Source: Picochlorum sp. 'celeri'
Lineage: Eukaryota > Chlorophyta > Trebouxiophyceae
Direction: 5' to 3'
Assembly (NCBI GenBank): GCA_010909725.1
Contig: JAACMV010000014.1
Location: 124,001 to 188,000 of the forward strand
Length of the DNA: 64,000 bases
Below, piece by piece: positions 1 through 10,679 of this stretch (position 1 is the first letter of the stretch; each line of letters opens with the position of its first letter). The notes under the pieces are model-generated. The model saw nothing but the letters and a program-made list of their open reading frames with translations, did no database searches and was not told the origin of the DNA. The translations under genes and the position numbers were made by a program.

Positions 1-1492
1 CAATCGCCCAATACTCCCTTTCACGCTCCTTATAACTGATACTAGACGGCTTTGCAGAATTATACCACACCTTGTCAAACGACCTGGCCCTCTTTTCAAA
101 CTCTTGCAATGACAGCATCTCAGATGCCCCTGGAAGCTGCGTCTTCTTGTCTCCTCCCTTTCGAATGGCATCGCAGATGGGACAAACCCAATCGCCTTTG
201 GGAACCTTTTTCATGGGCGGAGTCAAACAAAATAAATGCCAGCCTCGATCGCATCTATCACACAGAATAATCTTATCTTCATAATGTCCTCCCCTACAAG
301 ATTCACACACCATGGCAGAGACAAGTTCGACATCTTTCTCCACCTCCTTGGCCTCAACCTGCACGGACAAAATTCCTTTACTTTTCTCGTGGGAGAGGAT
401 ATCTAGGTCAATATATCGCACCTTTTGACCTTTCTTCTTCTTAGTCTTCTTCGATTTCGAAGAATCCTTCCCAGTCGGCTCCGAGCTCTTGGGTGCCTCG
501 GCCAGGCCATGTGACGATTCCCCATTGGCAGGCGACTCTGGCACCAAATCCAACAGCGCCTCTGCCACAGGTCCCACTTCTGTAGGATCCAAGTCCTGCT
601 CCCTACTTCGTTTGACCCCCGTGACAGTCTTGGTACCCAGAATCTCCGTCTCAATAGCGTCCGCTGCACACCACCAAAGAACCATCCAGTATCATGTACA
701 TGGCATCCATCTTCTTCTTCTTTTTACTATATTTCTATACCCCACAGTGCGACAACAAATCCTCCCTCCCATCCGCATATATATCATCATTATGATACTA
801 GACACCCCAAACAAAAAACAACGTATAGTCTAGCGCACCTAGAAGATCAGCACCCCCTCTATTCCTCGTCACACAATGCTCTTCAAAAGGCTTCAACAGC
901 TTCCCATACAAATGCTTGAGCGTATACGCCGCATTACTTCCTTTATCCTCAATCTGCATCACACCAAACCACGATGCTCAATCCACAATCCTCAGTCAGA
1001 GACCAAACCCTCAACACAAGAGAAGAGAAGAAGAAAAAGAGCACTCACCTCCATCGCCACAACGATATCTTTCCACCGCTTCCTATTACAAATTTCTTCA
1101 TATCCCCCTCTTTTACGAATAATCCTATACAAACGGTACAGGTCTATCTCCTGACCGGCGAAGAGGGGCTTTTTGCGGCCCTTGCCCCCTCCCGTTGATT
1201 CCTGAAAGGCATTGAACATTGCCCAAAATTGCTTCGCCTCTGTCACCGTATCCTTCACTTGCAGCTCATGAACACACTGAGACGTCGTTTTGAATTTCAA
1301 ACTAGCCCTATCAAACGTATGCGAGGGCTCCCACTTGGTCGGCGGAACTATTTTCGCCATCCCAGCGAGCTCAGCCTGCCGACGGACAGAGGCCAGATAC
1401 CCAAGAGGATTCCTCCATTCTGCCTCGGTGGGCCTAAAAACAGGAATATCTGGACACTCTATACAACCTGTGCGCTCTTTATGCCCGCCCAT
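1..1492 (-). CDS. KDM5/JARID1-like histone H3K4 demethylase, N-terminal part (3' end outside window)
   Basis: Three exons are visible: 1049-1492, 839-953 and 1-663, joined with GT-AG introns that keep frame; the gene runs off the left edge. The start at 1492 directly precedes a JmjN domain (P-V-F-R-P-T-E-A-E-W, then I-V-P-P), followed by an ARID domain spanning the first junction (R-K-R-G-G-Y-E, then A-A-Y-T-L-K-H-L-Y). A basic Lys-rich linker (K-K-T-K-K-K-K near 430-450) leads to a PHD finger at about 170-320 with the C4HC3 pattern (C-E-S-C, C-D-R-C, W-H-L-F-C, W-V-C-P-I-C). JmjN-ARID-PHD order is characteristic of KDM5 Fe(II)/2-oxoglutarate demethylases; the catalytic JmjC domain would lie beyond position 1, so activity is inferred. 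Nuclear location is expected. Confidence 0.88.
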
Positions 1493-2026
1493 ATCAGATA
1501 CTGTCCTCTGTATGGCACAGAAAAGGCAGAGTTGCAGTCTGGCGACTTGCCAATCCTAAAAGACGTTCAGTATGAACACTGTACACCGCAGGTCTTGCAT
1601 AGTTTTGACACAGTGAATACCATATGGTGTATTTAATTTTAGTATGCGTCTCATGTACCAAGGACGCTGTGTCTTCACGGGCAAGATCTTGGGGCCTCAA
1701 TCTCCCACACATCCCCATGTACATGTGGGGACTGCTGTGTGCAAGAAGAAAGCTTGATGTTTTTTTTTCTTGAATTACGACGATGCCTCTATGGATGGCA
1801 TCCATGTCTATCTAGGATACAGATTCCACGGATGTGAAAGAACAAGAAAAAGAACAAGACCTGACTCCAAAACATTGCAATAATAATAGGTCAGACCTAT
1901 CATTATTGCAATGGGGAACATGATGGCCATCATCAACATCCTCTCTGCTGCTCATTTTAATACTAGCAAAAAATCAGAATGAAATTGTCTGTATTACAGA
2001 GACCATGGTAGTAGAAATAGGAGCCG
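1493..2026. other. Intergenic region between divergent KDM5-like and Nudix genes
   Basis: About 530 bases that should hold the promoters of both divergent genes. No supported gene is seen. The one clear structure is a 41-base near-perfect palindrome at 1873-1913, listed separately. Confidence 0.6.
1873..1913. repeat. Near-perfect 41-base palindrome
   Basis: Left arm 1873-1892 (starts CATTGCAATAAT, ends TAGGTC) and right arm 1894-1913 are reverse complements with one mismatch, around a single-base spacer at 1893. The element lies about 115 bases upstream of the Nudix start codon. It has no attached coding sequence, so it could be a solo inverted-repeat element, a cruciform-forming site or a regulatory hairpin. 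Confidence 0.85.
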
Positions 2027-3175
2027 ATGAACTCCTTTCTTGTGTATCGATTGACTCGTTTTCTTCAATCGAGTACTACTAATACCACCCTGTGCTTCCA
2101 TGGGAGGGGTCTTTTCATGGGAGGAATTCAGAAGAAAAGAGAGACGAATCAGTATAGCACAATAACCAAGGCTGAGTATAGAAGATCCATGGCCGAGTCA
2201 ACCTGGTTTCAAGGCCGAGAGGATGCGTATGGTGGTTTCATCATAGATTCTTTATCCATTCCATCGACTATAGATGAGTTTGAAAGTCAATTATCATCTT
2301 CTTTAGAGTACTGGAAGCATGAGCGCGAGTACAGAGGGATTTGGCTGAAACTGCATAGACAGCATCAGCATCACCTCATTTCACCTGCATGTACCAAAGG
2401 GTTTGAGTTTCATCATGCCGAGAAGGACTATATTATGATGACACGGTGGCTTCCTGAGGATGTGCCATCCACCCTTCCCCCGAATGCTTCGCATCAGATA
2501 GGGGTGGGTGCCTTCGTACTGTCCTGGATGAGAAGACACCATATCTACCTTGTTCAGGCATAGGGTGTATACGATGCAGCATCCAGGCAGGTGCTCGTGG
2601 TGCAGGAGAAGGATGGTCCTTTGAAAGGCATGGGGGTGTGGAAGATGCCGACTGGTCTGGTGAATGAGGGTGAGGATATCACAGAAGCAGCTGTTCGAGA
2701 GGTGGAGGAGGAGACGCAGGTGAAGGTGAGGTTTCAGTCTGTGCTTAGCTTGAGGCAGAGCCATGGCTTTGCTTTTGGAAAGAGCGATTTATTCTTTGTT
2801 GTGGCGTGTGCCGTGGATTTCTCAGCGTACCAAGGGATACACAATGTAGATGAGATTGTGATGATGCCGCAGGAATCAGAAATTGAACGATGCTCATGGA
2901 TTCCTTTGGATGAGTTTGTGGGGATAGAGTTCATGAGGTCTAGACCACTGTATAAACAGATTATGGACACGTGTTATGCGTATGCTCAGGGTCGGTATCG
3001 AGGGCTTTCAGGGGCGAAACTTGCAAGTCGATCTGAGAAGGAAGATTTGTTGCTGTTTTCTGAGCAACAGATTCAAGAAGAAGAAGAACAAGTGTCCTTG
3101 AAGAGCAACACATCGTCTGATGCTGCAGGTCATCGTCCTGAAGACAAGGGTGACCGATGGATTGGCATGTCTTAA
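2027..3175 (+). CDS. Nudix hydrolase, NUDT6/plant NUDX-like
   Basis: Two exons; the best junction is 2521-2586 removed (66 nt), giving about 360 residues, though an intron of 2516-2590 is also possible. The first 45 or so residues are Arg/Ser/Thr-rich with few acids, suggesting an organelle-targeting peptide. The first exon then matches the N-terminal domain of NUDT6-like proteins, ending with A-S-H-Q-I-G-V-G-A-F-V. The second exon carries the Nudix box, G-L-V-N-E-G-E-D then A-V-R-E-V-E-E-E-T (about 2665-2715), with the glutamates that bind metal. Such enzymes cleave nucleoside-diphosphate-linked substrates; the actual substrate cannot be read here. The acidic C-terminal tail (E-E-E-E-Q) is not part of the fold. 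Confidence 0.85.
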
Positions 3176-3242
3176 TAATTCATTTATAAAAATAATAATG
3201 TGTATGTATGAATTCTACTAGAGTGCATGGATAGTAGTGAGT

Positions 3243-4424
3243 ATGCGAGCAAACTCGTGCGTTGTCATTGATGTGGGGAGTCAATGCGTGAAAGCTGGGT
3301 TTGCGGATACGTTTCCAAAGGAGCAAGAACCCCATATAGTACGTCTAGATACTAATGAATTCATCCATCTTGATATATTCGTGATTGTGTGTGTTTTGGG
3401 AGTGTAGATTGTAGAAAATGCAGTTGTAGCAGAGGAAGATGTTGCTCAGGCGTTAGAATACGATGATGCTTTGAAGCAAAAGGTGTTTTATATACATCCG
3501 ATGAAGAAGGGGGTGTTGAGTGATGTGGATGCGTTGGAGGTGGTGATTGGGCATGTGTTGTATGGCATGTGTGGTTGGATACAGGGTGCAGAGGAGCATG
3601 TGGTGATGGTGGAGCCTATTCTGACGTCGAAATTGGATCGGGAGAGGATGGCGCAGGTGATGTTTGAGACGTTTAATTTGTCGACGTATTTTGTGACGGA
3701 TGCTGCGGTGGCATCATTGTATTCTGTGGGCAAGACTGGGGGCATTGTGGTTGATGTCGGGTTTGAAAAGATTGATGTGGCGCCGGTGTTGGAGGGCGTG
3801 ATGCATCCTTCTGTGGCGAGTCGAGTGCCTGTGGGGGGCAAGCATATGACGGATGTGTTGATGGATGTGCTGAATCAGGAGTATGGGTGTCATGTGTCGT
3901 TTCATGAGGCAGAGGAGATCAAGGTGGGGGCATGTCGGCATGGGATGAACGAGGAGTCGTACGAATATACGCTGCCCGATGGGCAGAAAATTAATGTGGT
4001 AGATCAATTAAGTAGGGTCAAGTCGCGGATCTTGGAGCCGAGTTCGTTTGGGTTGGATGTCCCATCGTTGGCAGAGTCGTGTATTCATGCGAGTATGGTG
4101 ACCACGGTGCATGGGGAAAGGGATTCTAGGAAGACACTGATGGAGAATGTATTTATGTGTGGTGGAGGGAGTGGTGTTCCTGATTTGTCGGTTGATTTAT
4201 TGAAGCAGATATCGTCGAGAGCTCATGCGTCACTGACTCCTGGATTGTGTCCAGTACCAGAGCACATGCCTCAGCATACGGGGCTGTATTCGTCTTGGTT
4301 TGGAGGATCTGTGATTGGGTCTGTAATTTATAATCAAGCGAATGCTCAAATAGGGCAGCAAGCTGTGACCAAGGGGGAGTATCATGAATATGGGCCTAGT
4401 GCAGTTCATCGACATTGTAGCTGA
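3243..4424 (+). CDS. ARP7: Actin-related protein, plant ARP7-type
   Basis: Exons 3243-3338 and 3408-4424 flank a 69-nt GT-AG intron containing a CTAAT branch-like motif; the product is 370 residues, close to plant ARP7. Actin-fold landmarks are present: phosphate-1 loop D-V-G-S-Q-C-V-K-A-G-F-A-D, the M-F-E-T-F-N segment, phosphate-2 loop V-D-V-G-F-E-K-I-D-V-A-P-V, adenosine motif C-G-G-G-S-G, and the C-terminus G-E-Y-H-E-Y-G-P-S-A-V-H-R. E-K-I-D-V-A-P-V-L-E-G and Y-T-L-P-D-G-Q resemble plant ARP7, a subunit of SWI/SNF-type remodelling complexes, more than conventional actin. It is nuclear by inference. The assignment to ARP7 rather than another divergent ARP rests on remembered motif similarity. 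Confidence 0.82.
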
Positions 4425-4513
4425 GTGTAATTTTGATTGTCACATCGTCAAATATATAGTACGTCAAAAAAATGCATGCACTGTGTAAAATTAGAAAGAC
4501 AAGTATCTAGTTC

Positions 4514-6727
4514 TCATGCTTTTGGCTTTTTTCTTGAGCCTGGTGGTCTACCCCTACGAGCTTTGGGCTTGATGAGCTCGGTTTTGCTGGAAAATGGGCC
4601 ATCTCTGGCGGCCATCTTGTTGTCTGCTTGAAGCCCAAGGGCCATGGTAGATAATGGTGTTTTACCATTGGATACTGAAGGCTCTTTGGCGTTGGATGTA
4701 GCATCTTTCTGCGTGTCATCTGATGTGACTTTGCCACTCGACCCAGACCGTTTTCTCTTGTCGGAGAGAGGTGCCCTTGCTGCCATCATGCTTCGGCCAC
4801 GTCCATCGCCCATGTTTTTCCTTGCATTGCTGGCGATGGCAGAGTTGTACCTTTGCCTTTCTTCCTCCTCGTTCTGCTTGTGTCGCATTTCGTATGCTTC
4901 ATCAGATGTATCTTCCTCGCTGCTTCCCTCGTCACCTAGAACTTGCTTTGCAACAGTTGATGCCACAAGATTCACTGTCACGGCTGCAGCTTCCTTTTTC
5001 GCAGTGTCTTCGGAAGAGTTGGCACGATTTGTCTCTTCGAATCCCTTCTTGTATGCTCTCATCACTTCTTCTCGCTTTTTCAGCTCTTCCTCTGGCAGCG
5101 TACGGACAGGAGGAGTTTCAATTGTCTTCACCTGAACTCTTTCAACGAATTTTGGAGATCCCATGGCTCCAGGAATGACAACATCATTCAATCCAAATTC
5201 CTCACGCGTCCTTCGTTTGCGCACAAGTCGGCCACCACTGTCATCAGAGTTGTATGGAACAGACATGGATGCCATGCGGGAAGGGGTTGTTTGCCTGCTC
5301 AATCCTCTGCCTCGTCCTCTGCCGCGACCACGCCCACGTCCGGTTCGGATAGCAGGTGGCCTGCCTTTGAAGGGTGGTGGGAATGCAGATGGAGGGCGCA
5401 ACGCGGTCAATGTTCTTCGTGCTGCTTTCAGTTTGGCCTCAATAATTGTGAGAGATGCATGACAAACTGCTGGATAGTTGGGATTCATCACACTTGATGC
5501 TTTGCTCGAGCTCTCTTTCAATGCCTCCTTACTGTGTCCATACTGTTCCCTGAAAAATGGCACATGTGCTTCCAAATTAGCAGCCGTTAGGCCTGGAACA
5601 TCGACCCTGTGCTTTCTTGCAAGCTCCTCTGTTGCAGAGGTCTCATCTAATTTACTCAATTCATCAATATACTGTTGCTTCTGCCTTTCAAGTTCTCTAA
5701 CACGAATTCTAAGCCATTGTAATCTCCAGAGAATACTATTCTGCGTTTTCTGCTCGATACCAGGAATAGAAGAATCCACTGTGATTGACATGTCTTCTTC
5801 CTTTTCCCGGGGGTTGATCGGGACAGTCTCAACAGGCGACTCATCGATTATTGGCGGCCCATCCTGTCGAGGTTTCATATCCAAATCCTCATCCTCAAAA
5901 CTGCTATAACCAGTTTCGACAGGTTCAGTCCCCCCTGGTTTCTGTGCATCCGTTCTTTGAGTCGCATCTACCTTGACATCTACACTAGTTTCTTTTTCAA
6001 TGGTCCCATTGGGTCGTACATGCTTCTTCTCCTCAGCCTCATCTTCGCACGCCTTCACAGCTGGTTTTCCACCAGGGTGCAGTACATCCAATGCTTTACG
6101 ACCATTTAACTCGCATTCTAAAAGTTGCTTCATCCCAGCTCTGAGAATAACCAGTGCCTGCTTATGAACTCGTGACCTCTTCTGGTTGTACAACATCGCA
6201 TTGTTGAATATTAGCTCAAAATCTCTAACAAGATCCTGCCATACAACATATTCACCAGACACGATTTTATCCCTCATAAAATCAAAGCACATTGGTTTTT
6301 TGATGACCGAATGATAGTTGGGAGCGTCCTTCTCCGTCACTGGGTGTTGGAACCAGCCTTCTGTATCCAGTTGGCTCACCTTGTCGACGATACCGAGCAG
6401 ACATTCCCTAGCTTCCTCCATCTTACTGGCGTCACCATTAGAATGGCGTTGCTGCGATGAAAAGCCATCCCCACTCGATTCCTTGAAGCCACTATTGTTT
6501 GCTACCCTAGTTGCCCCAGAGGCTGCCTTTTGGTCCTGTCCAGGAGTTGCAACGTTATTATTATTATCAGACCCTGCATATTCTGAAGCTTCTCTACTAC
6601 CATTCTCTTTGTGAGCATGGGGAGCACCATCCTCACGGTGGCGACCATTCAAGTCTGTGTCAAGCCCTGGAGAAGAATGGCCACCCACCGACTGCTTTGC
6701 AGCCTCCTCCTTACACTGACACATCAT
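4514..6727 (-). CDS. Bromodomain protein with Arg-Gly repeats and C-terminal AT-hook
   Basis: Single exon, 737 residues. The N-terminus is a polar, low-complexity tract. A bromodomain occupies roughly residues 105-200: G-W-F-Q-H-P-V-T, then I-K-K-P-M-C-F-D-F-M, with the acetyl-lysine asparagine in F-N-N-A-M-L-Y-N. Next come an acidic linker, a short coiled-coil-like segment (R-V-R-E-L-E-R-Q-K-Q-Q), an Arg-Gly repeat near residue 470, and a terminal AT-hook (R-R-G-R-P-P-G-S-R). This suits an acetyl-histone reader that also contacts AT-rich DNA. No catalytic domain is seen. Its 3' end faces ARP7, only 89 bp away, and both are probable chromatin factors. The exact orthologue group is not recognised. 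Confidence 0.85.
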   Translation of the reverse strand: MMCQCKEEAAKQSVGGHSSPGLDTDLNGRHREDGAPHAHKENGSREASEYAGSDNNNNVATPGQDQKAASGATRVANNSGFKESSGDGFSSQQRHSNGDASKMEEARECLLGIVDKVSQLDTEGWFQHPVTEKDAPNYHSVIKKPMCFDFMRDKIVSGEYVVWQDLVRDFELIFNNAMLYNQKRSRVHKQALVILRAGMKQLLECELNGRKALDVLHPGGKPAVKACEDEAEEKKHVRPNGTIEKETSVDVKVDATQRTDAQKPGGTEPVETGYSSFEDEDLDMKPRQDGPPIIDESPVETVPINPREKEEDMSITVDSSIPGIEQKTQNSILWRLQWLRIRVRELERQKQQYIDELSKLDETSATEELARKHRVDVPGLTAANLEAHVPFFREQYGHSKEALKESSSKASSVMNPNYPAVCHASLTIIEAKLKAARRTLTALRPPSAFPPPFKGRPPAIRTGRGRGRGRGRGRGLSRQTTPSRMASMSVPYNSDDSGGRLVRKRRTREEFGLNDVVIPGAMGSPKFVERVQVKTIETPPVRTLPEEELKKREEVMRAYKKGFEETNRANSSEDTAKKEAAAVTVNLVASTVAKQVLGDEGSSEEDTSDEAYEMRHKQNEEEERQRYNSAIASNARKNMGDGRGRSMMAARAPLSDKRKRSGSSGKVTSDDTQKDATSNAKEPSVSNGKTPLSTMALGLQADNKMAARDGPFSSKTELIKPKARRGRPPGSRKKPKA

Positions 6728-7358
6728 AAATGCTGCACCTGGAGACTTGAAATAGCCGACTAGATCTGTATCGTCATTCTCAGAACAAGAAGAGTGGGAC
6801 TGCCCACGTCACACTGAAGCTCCTTTTCCTCTCTGACGCACAAAACAGCCCACCACAGGTTCAATAATCACCTAGAAATGCTTATGATACCAAACGAGGC
6901 CCTGGACAACGAAATAAAACACCAGCATGAGACGACAAAGCACGGCCACCGGTGCGCGACAATATATCCTCCCAAGCAAACGCAATACGATGCTCAAGAG
7001 ATGATGATACAAAACTATGTAAACAAATGAAGTCGCAGGATATGCTGCTGCAACCAACAAGCCCTCGGAATGCCCGACGACACTTCTTCGGACTCATCAG
7101 AGCACGTGAACATCCACTAACGCACCTCTTCCAGCTCCAATATACCGCACAGAAATTCACAGATAATTTTATACAACAACGAGTGGAAAAGAGTTACTTT
7201 CGAGGCGGCGCTTCTCCCTGTCATAGGGTTGGAAGCCCACTCGCACACCGTAATAAAAACATTAGAATCATCAAGATTATTCTCTCTATATTCACAATTC
7301 ATGACCATCGCTAGCAGTGGAATTCAAAGATATGGTTGTTTAAATACCATTCGCGGTC
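6728..7358. other. Intergenic region between divergent bromodomain and LTO1-like genes
   Basis: About 630 bases, longer than most gaps here. Several open frames of 60-120 codons exist on both strands but none has recognisable domains or clear splice partners. It most likely contains two divergent promoters and 5' UTRs; a small unrecognised exon cannot be excluded. Confidence 0.4.
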
Positions 7359-8483
7359 ATGATATCAGTGTGTGTTGGAAGCTCGTGGCAATCCAGAGCA
7401 CGGGTCGCGTGCGACTCCTCTTCGAAGCCACGGACGACAGTCTATCGAAACACAAGTGCACGAGTATATTTTAAATCCCATGAGGGTCATCGAGTACGGT
7501 ACAATCTTGCGAGAGAGGCCAATCCTCGCTCCACAGAAGGAGAGGAACAGCAAGGGCCAGGTCCCTCCAACGACTTGAGCGACGTCTCATCATCGCAAAC
7601 GACAATGTTCAAAGCTGTGGGTATTTTATCAGGCCTGGGGATGTTAGAGACTGGGTATCTCGGTCTCATGTCCCTCCTCAACCAGTCAGTGGTATGCCCA
7701 GTTGCTGGAGACACTGCATCATGCAATACCATTTTAGGAAGCGAGTACGCCATGCTATGGGATACGATACCTCTCTCTATTCTAGGCAGTATCACATATG
7801 GTGCGGTAGCAGTTTCCGCCTGGTGGGGACTGACATCAGAGAATGCCACTGGGGTGCTGCAGAAGAAACTTGTCATGGCGGGCAGTGCATTGCTGTTATC
7901 CACGAGCGCATATTTAGCATATATTTTAGCAACAGTCTTTCCAGGCGACGTATGTCCATGGTGTCTGGCGTCCATCGCCTTGTCCTTGGGCATTGCAGCA
8001 AGCATTGTTGCAAACACAAAGCAGCAAGAGCTGGAAGATCAGGCCATGCCTGGTGCAAGTCTGATGGCAGCAACTATATTATTTTTATCTCTTAGTCTGG
8101 GAAATCCAGATGCTTCTGAAGCAGGCTCAAGGATCACGCGACTAGACTACAAGGAGCCAGTGATTACAAACCAGAGCTCTGACAGAGCACTGGCCTTGGT
8201 GGCCAGATTGAGGGCAGACGGTGCTAAAATGTTTGGAGCCTTCTGGTGTGGACATTGTTATGAACAGAAACAAGACTTTGGTTCCCGAGCCATGGAGGAT
8301 TTCCCATATGTGGAGTGTTTCCCAGATGGTTGGGCACAGGGTGTTAGCATGGCATCTGCCTGCAAGGAAGCAGGATTGAACGGCTTCCCTACATGGATTA
8401 TAGGAGATGAGAAATTAGAGGGTGAGCAAAGCTTTGATAGACTCGAAGCTGCACTTGATGCCTTGGAAGGAGTTCAGAAATAA
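7359..8483 (+). CDS. LTO1: LTO1-like plastid thiol oxidoreductase (VKOR-thioredoxin fusion)
   Basis: Single exon, 374 residues. A Ser/Arg-rich leader of about 75 residues suggests plastid import. A VKOR membrane domain follows with four or five hydrophobic helices, a loop cysteine pair (C113 and C122) and the redox motif C199-P-W-C202. A linker leads to a thioredoxin-like domain with C297-G-H-C300, the same motif type found in plant LTO1. In plants LTO1 sits in the thylakoid membrane and forms disulfides in lumenal proteins such as PsbO and FKBP13. All cysteines needed for the electron relay to quinone are visible. Localisation is inferred from the leader and the family. Confidence 0.93.
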   Translation: MISVCVGSSWQSRARVACDSSSKPRTTVYRNTSARVYFKSHEGHRVRYNLAREANPRSTEGEEQQGPGPSNDLSDVSSSQTTMFKAVGILSGLGMLETGYLGLMSLLNQSVVCPVAGDTASCNTILGSEYAMLWDTIPLSILGSITYGAVAVSAWWGLTSENATGVLQKKLVMAGSALLLSTSAYLAYILATVFPGDVCPWCLASIALSLGIAASIVANTKQQELEDQAMPGASLMAATILFLSLSLGNPDASEAGSRITRLDYKEPVITNQSSDRALALVARLRADGAKMFGAFWCGHCYEQKQDFGSRAMEDFPYVECFPDGWAQGVSMASACKEAGLNGFPTWIIGDEKLEGEQSFDRLEAALDALEGVQK

Positions 8484-8592
8484 ATACACAATGGCATGTA
8501 GGGCCATGATGCTGTGCATCGTCGTTGAATAGTTCTTTTTTAAGCAGTAATAATCAATTACATAGATATTATTGTGAATATTAGGGCGTGAT

Positions 8593-9837
8593 ATGCTGCT
8601 ATCGCGCATTCCTAGGGCCACCAGACTGGTGGTGCCTGCTCGTGGCCCTACAAGAGATCAATCTTCTCGCCCTAGAGGACAAGGATTGAGGATCCAATCC
8701 CCATCAAGGTATAGAGTATTGTCATCAGGTGTTATTTCAAAGGCAGATCCTGAGGATGCGGCCGAGTCGCGGGAATCGTGCTATGGGACTGGAATGGAAG
8801 TGGAATGTGTGGTAAACCCAGAGTACTCTAGCGATGTTGAGGAAGGCGTCCAAGATACTATAGAAAAATTTGAAGATTCGTCTACTATTCTTGGATCTCT
8901 GGGAACAGTGTTGCTGCTCATCAGCCCCTTCTTCTTTTGGGGGACTTCCATGGTTGCTATGAAAGAACTAGCCCCACATACAACGCCCATGCTGGTGGCT
9001 GCTTGGAGATTATTACCTGCTGGTGTTGTGCTTCTTATATGGGCGTATGCTGCTGGAAACAAAGGTCCCTCAGGGGCCATGGGATGGCTTGCTGTTGGTT
9101 TATTTGGTCTCATTGACGGAGCCTGTTTTCAAGGCTTTTTGGCAGAAGGGCTGCAGCGAACCCCTGCTGGATTGGGTTCTGTAATCATTGATTCTCAGCC
9201 ATTATCGGTGGCAGTTATTGCTTCAGTACTGTTTGGAGAGTCTCTTGGACCTGTAGCTGTGGTTGGACTGTTTTTGGGAGTTGCTGGGTTGTTGCTGCTT
9301 GAAGTCCCACCAAATGCTCTCTCGGATCTGGCGCATCTACAAATCAACACAAGTGCGTTGCAAACGAATTCGATTTGGGATTCAGGAGAATGGTGGATGC
9401 TCCTTGCTGCCCAGTCCATGGCTGTTGGAACAGTCATGGTGCGATGGGTGTCAAAGTACTGTGACCCCATTGCTGCAACTGGGTGGCACATGATTCTAGG
9501 TGGAATTCCTCTGCTTGTGCTGGCACAGCAAGAAAATCCTGGGTCTTCTTTGAATGACATCCTGTCAGTTCTCGACACCAAAGATTATCTTCTTTTATTA
9601 TACGTATCCTTATTGGGTTCTGCTGCCAGTTATGGCGTATTTTTCTATCTAGCTACAGTTCGTGGGAGTCTAACACAACTCAGTAGCCTTACGTTTCTGA
9701 CGCCCATGTTTGCTGCCTTGGGTGGCTACGTCGTCCTGGGAGAAGTTCTTACTCCAACACAGCTGGCTGGTGCACTCGTCACCATTGTAGGGGTAACATG
9801 TATCAATGTCAAGGGATCAGATGATTCCTCTTCATAA
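8593..9837 (+). CDS. EamA/DMT-family transporter, probably plastid inner envelope
   Basis: Single exon, 414 residues. About 100 residues of polar N-terminal sequence (Arg/Ser-rich at first, later acidic) precede ten predicted hydrophobic helices arranged as two EamA repeats; the first repeat begins near I-S-P-F-F-F-W-G-T-S-M-V-A-M-K and the last helix is near the C-terminus. The pattern matches plastid-targeted drug/metabolite transporter proteins of algae and cyanobacteria. The substrate is unknown. It lies 109 bp downstream of the LTO1-like gene on the same strand, so its promoter is short, and it converges on the ISCU gene. Confidence 0.87.
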   Translation: MLLSRIPRATRLVVPARGPTRDQSSRPRGQGLRIQSPSRYRVLSSGVISKADPEDAAESRESCYGTGMEVECVVNPEYSSDVEEGVQDTIEKFEDSSTILGSLGTVLLLISPFFFWGTSMVAMKELAPHTTPMLVAAWRLLPAGVVLLIWAYAAGNKGPSGAMGWLAVGLFGLIDGACFQGFLAEGLQRTPAGLGSVIIDSQPLSVAVIASVLFGESLGPVAVVGLFLGVAGLLLLEVPPNALSDLAHLQINTSALQTNSIWDSGEWWMLLAAQSMAVGTVMVRWVSKYCDPIAATGWHMILGGIPLLVLAQQENPGSSLNDILSVLDTKDYLLLLYVSLLGSAASYGVFFYLATVRGSLTQLSSLTFLTPMFAALGGYVVLGEVLTPTQLAGALVTIVGVTCINVKGSDDSSS

Positions 9838-9916
9838 TGTATCTTGCTTTCATTACAAAATGGTAAAAAAAGAAATCATGCACATGTATCATACATACGT
9901 AGTCGCTGCCAGCACT

Positions 9917-10679
9917 TCAAGCGCTCGCTGCTGTTTTGGTGTCTTCATTCATTGTCCTCTTTGCCTTCCAGTCCGACACCGCCGCCTTGATAGCGTCCTC
10001 AGCAAGCATGCTGCAGTGCAGTTTGACGGGTGGCAGATTCAAATGTTTGGCAATGTCACTGTTCTTAATCGTCACAACCTCCTCAACATCCTTGCCCTTG
10101 ACCCATTCAGTTGCGACACTGCTGCTTGCAATGGCAGATCCACACCCAAACGTCTTGAAGCAAGAATCCACAATGTTGCCATCATCATCCACCCTAATCT
10201 GCAGCTTCATAACATCCCCACATGCTGGTGCCCCCACCAACCCTGTTCCAACATTCGGATCATCTTTATCGAAACTTCCAACATTCCTTGGCTTTTCATA
10301 ATGATCCACCACCTGCACAGATGTTGAACAATGTCATATAGGAGATGACAAATCTTCTTCTCAGGATGAAAACCCGACGTGTGTAGCACAAAGGACAACC
10401 CCTTCCCTCGCTCGTTCTAAAGACTATACTGTCTAATTAAAAGGCATATCCACTCCAATATGCCAACGAGGCAATGAGCAGAAACCTACTACAACAATCG
10501 TCCAATGTCCACACATTCGTCTTCCAAGACCCATCCTCACTGATACTACGTACATTTTTATGATATTCTCGGAATCCAGAAATATCTTTTAATCCAGTCG
10601 TAATGGCGCGTGCTTCATGCGTCAAAGAAGAGTGAAGCCTTCTGGAAAGGCGTACAAGGCTACCGGCGCGAGCAGACAT
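9917..10679 (-). CDS. ISU1: Mitochondrial Fe-S cluster scaffold ISCU/Isu1
   Basis: Two exons: 10554-10679 and 9917-10312, separated by a 241-nt GT-AG intron (donor GTACGT). The join gives Y-H-K-N then V-V-D-H-Y-E-K-P-R-N-V-G, the canonical start of mature IscU. The first exon is an Arg/Ser-rich mitochondrial presequence; I chose the ATG at 10679 because M-S-A-R-A-G-S-L-V-R-L-S-R-R is a typical start, though an in-frame ATG at 10727 exists. The three cluster-ligand cysteines are visible (A-C-G-D, F-G-C-G-S, L-H-C-S-M), as is the L-P-P-V-K HSP70-binding motif. Product about 173 residues. It assembles 2Fe-2S clusters in the mitochondrial matrix. Confidence 0.93.
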
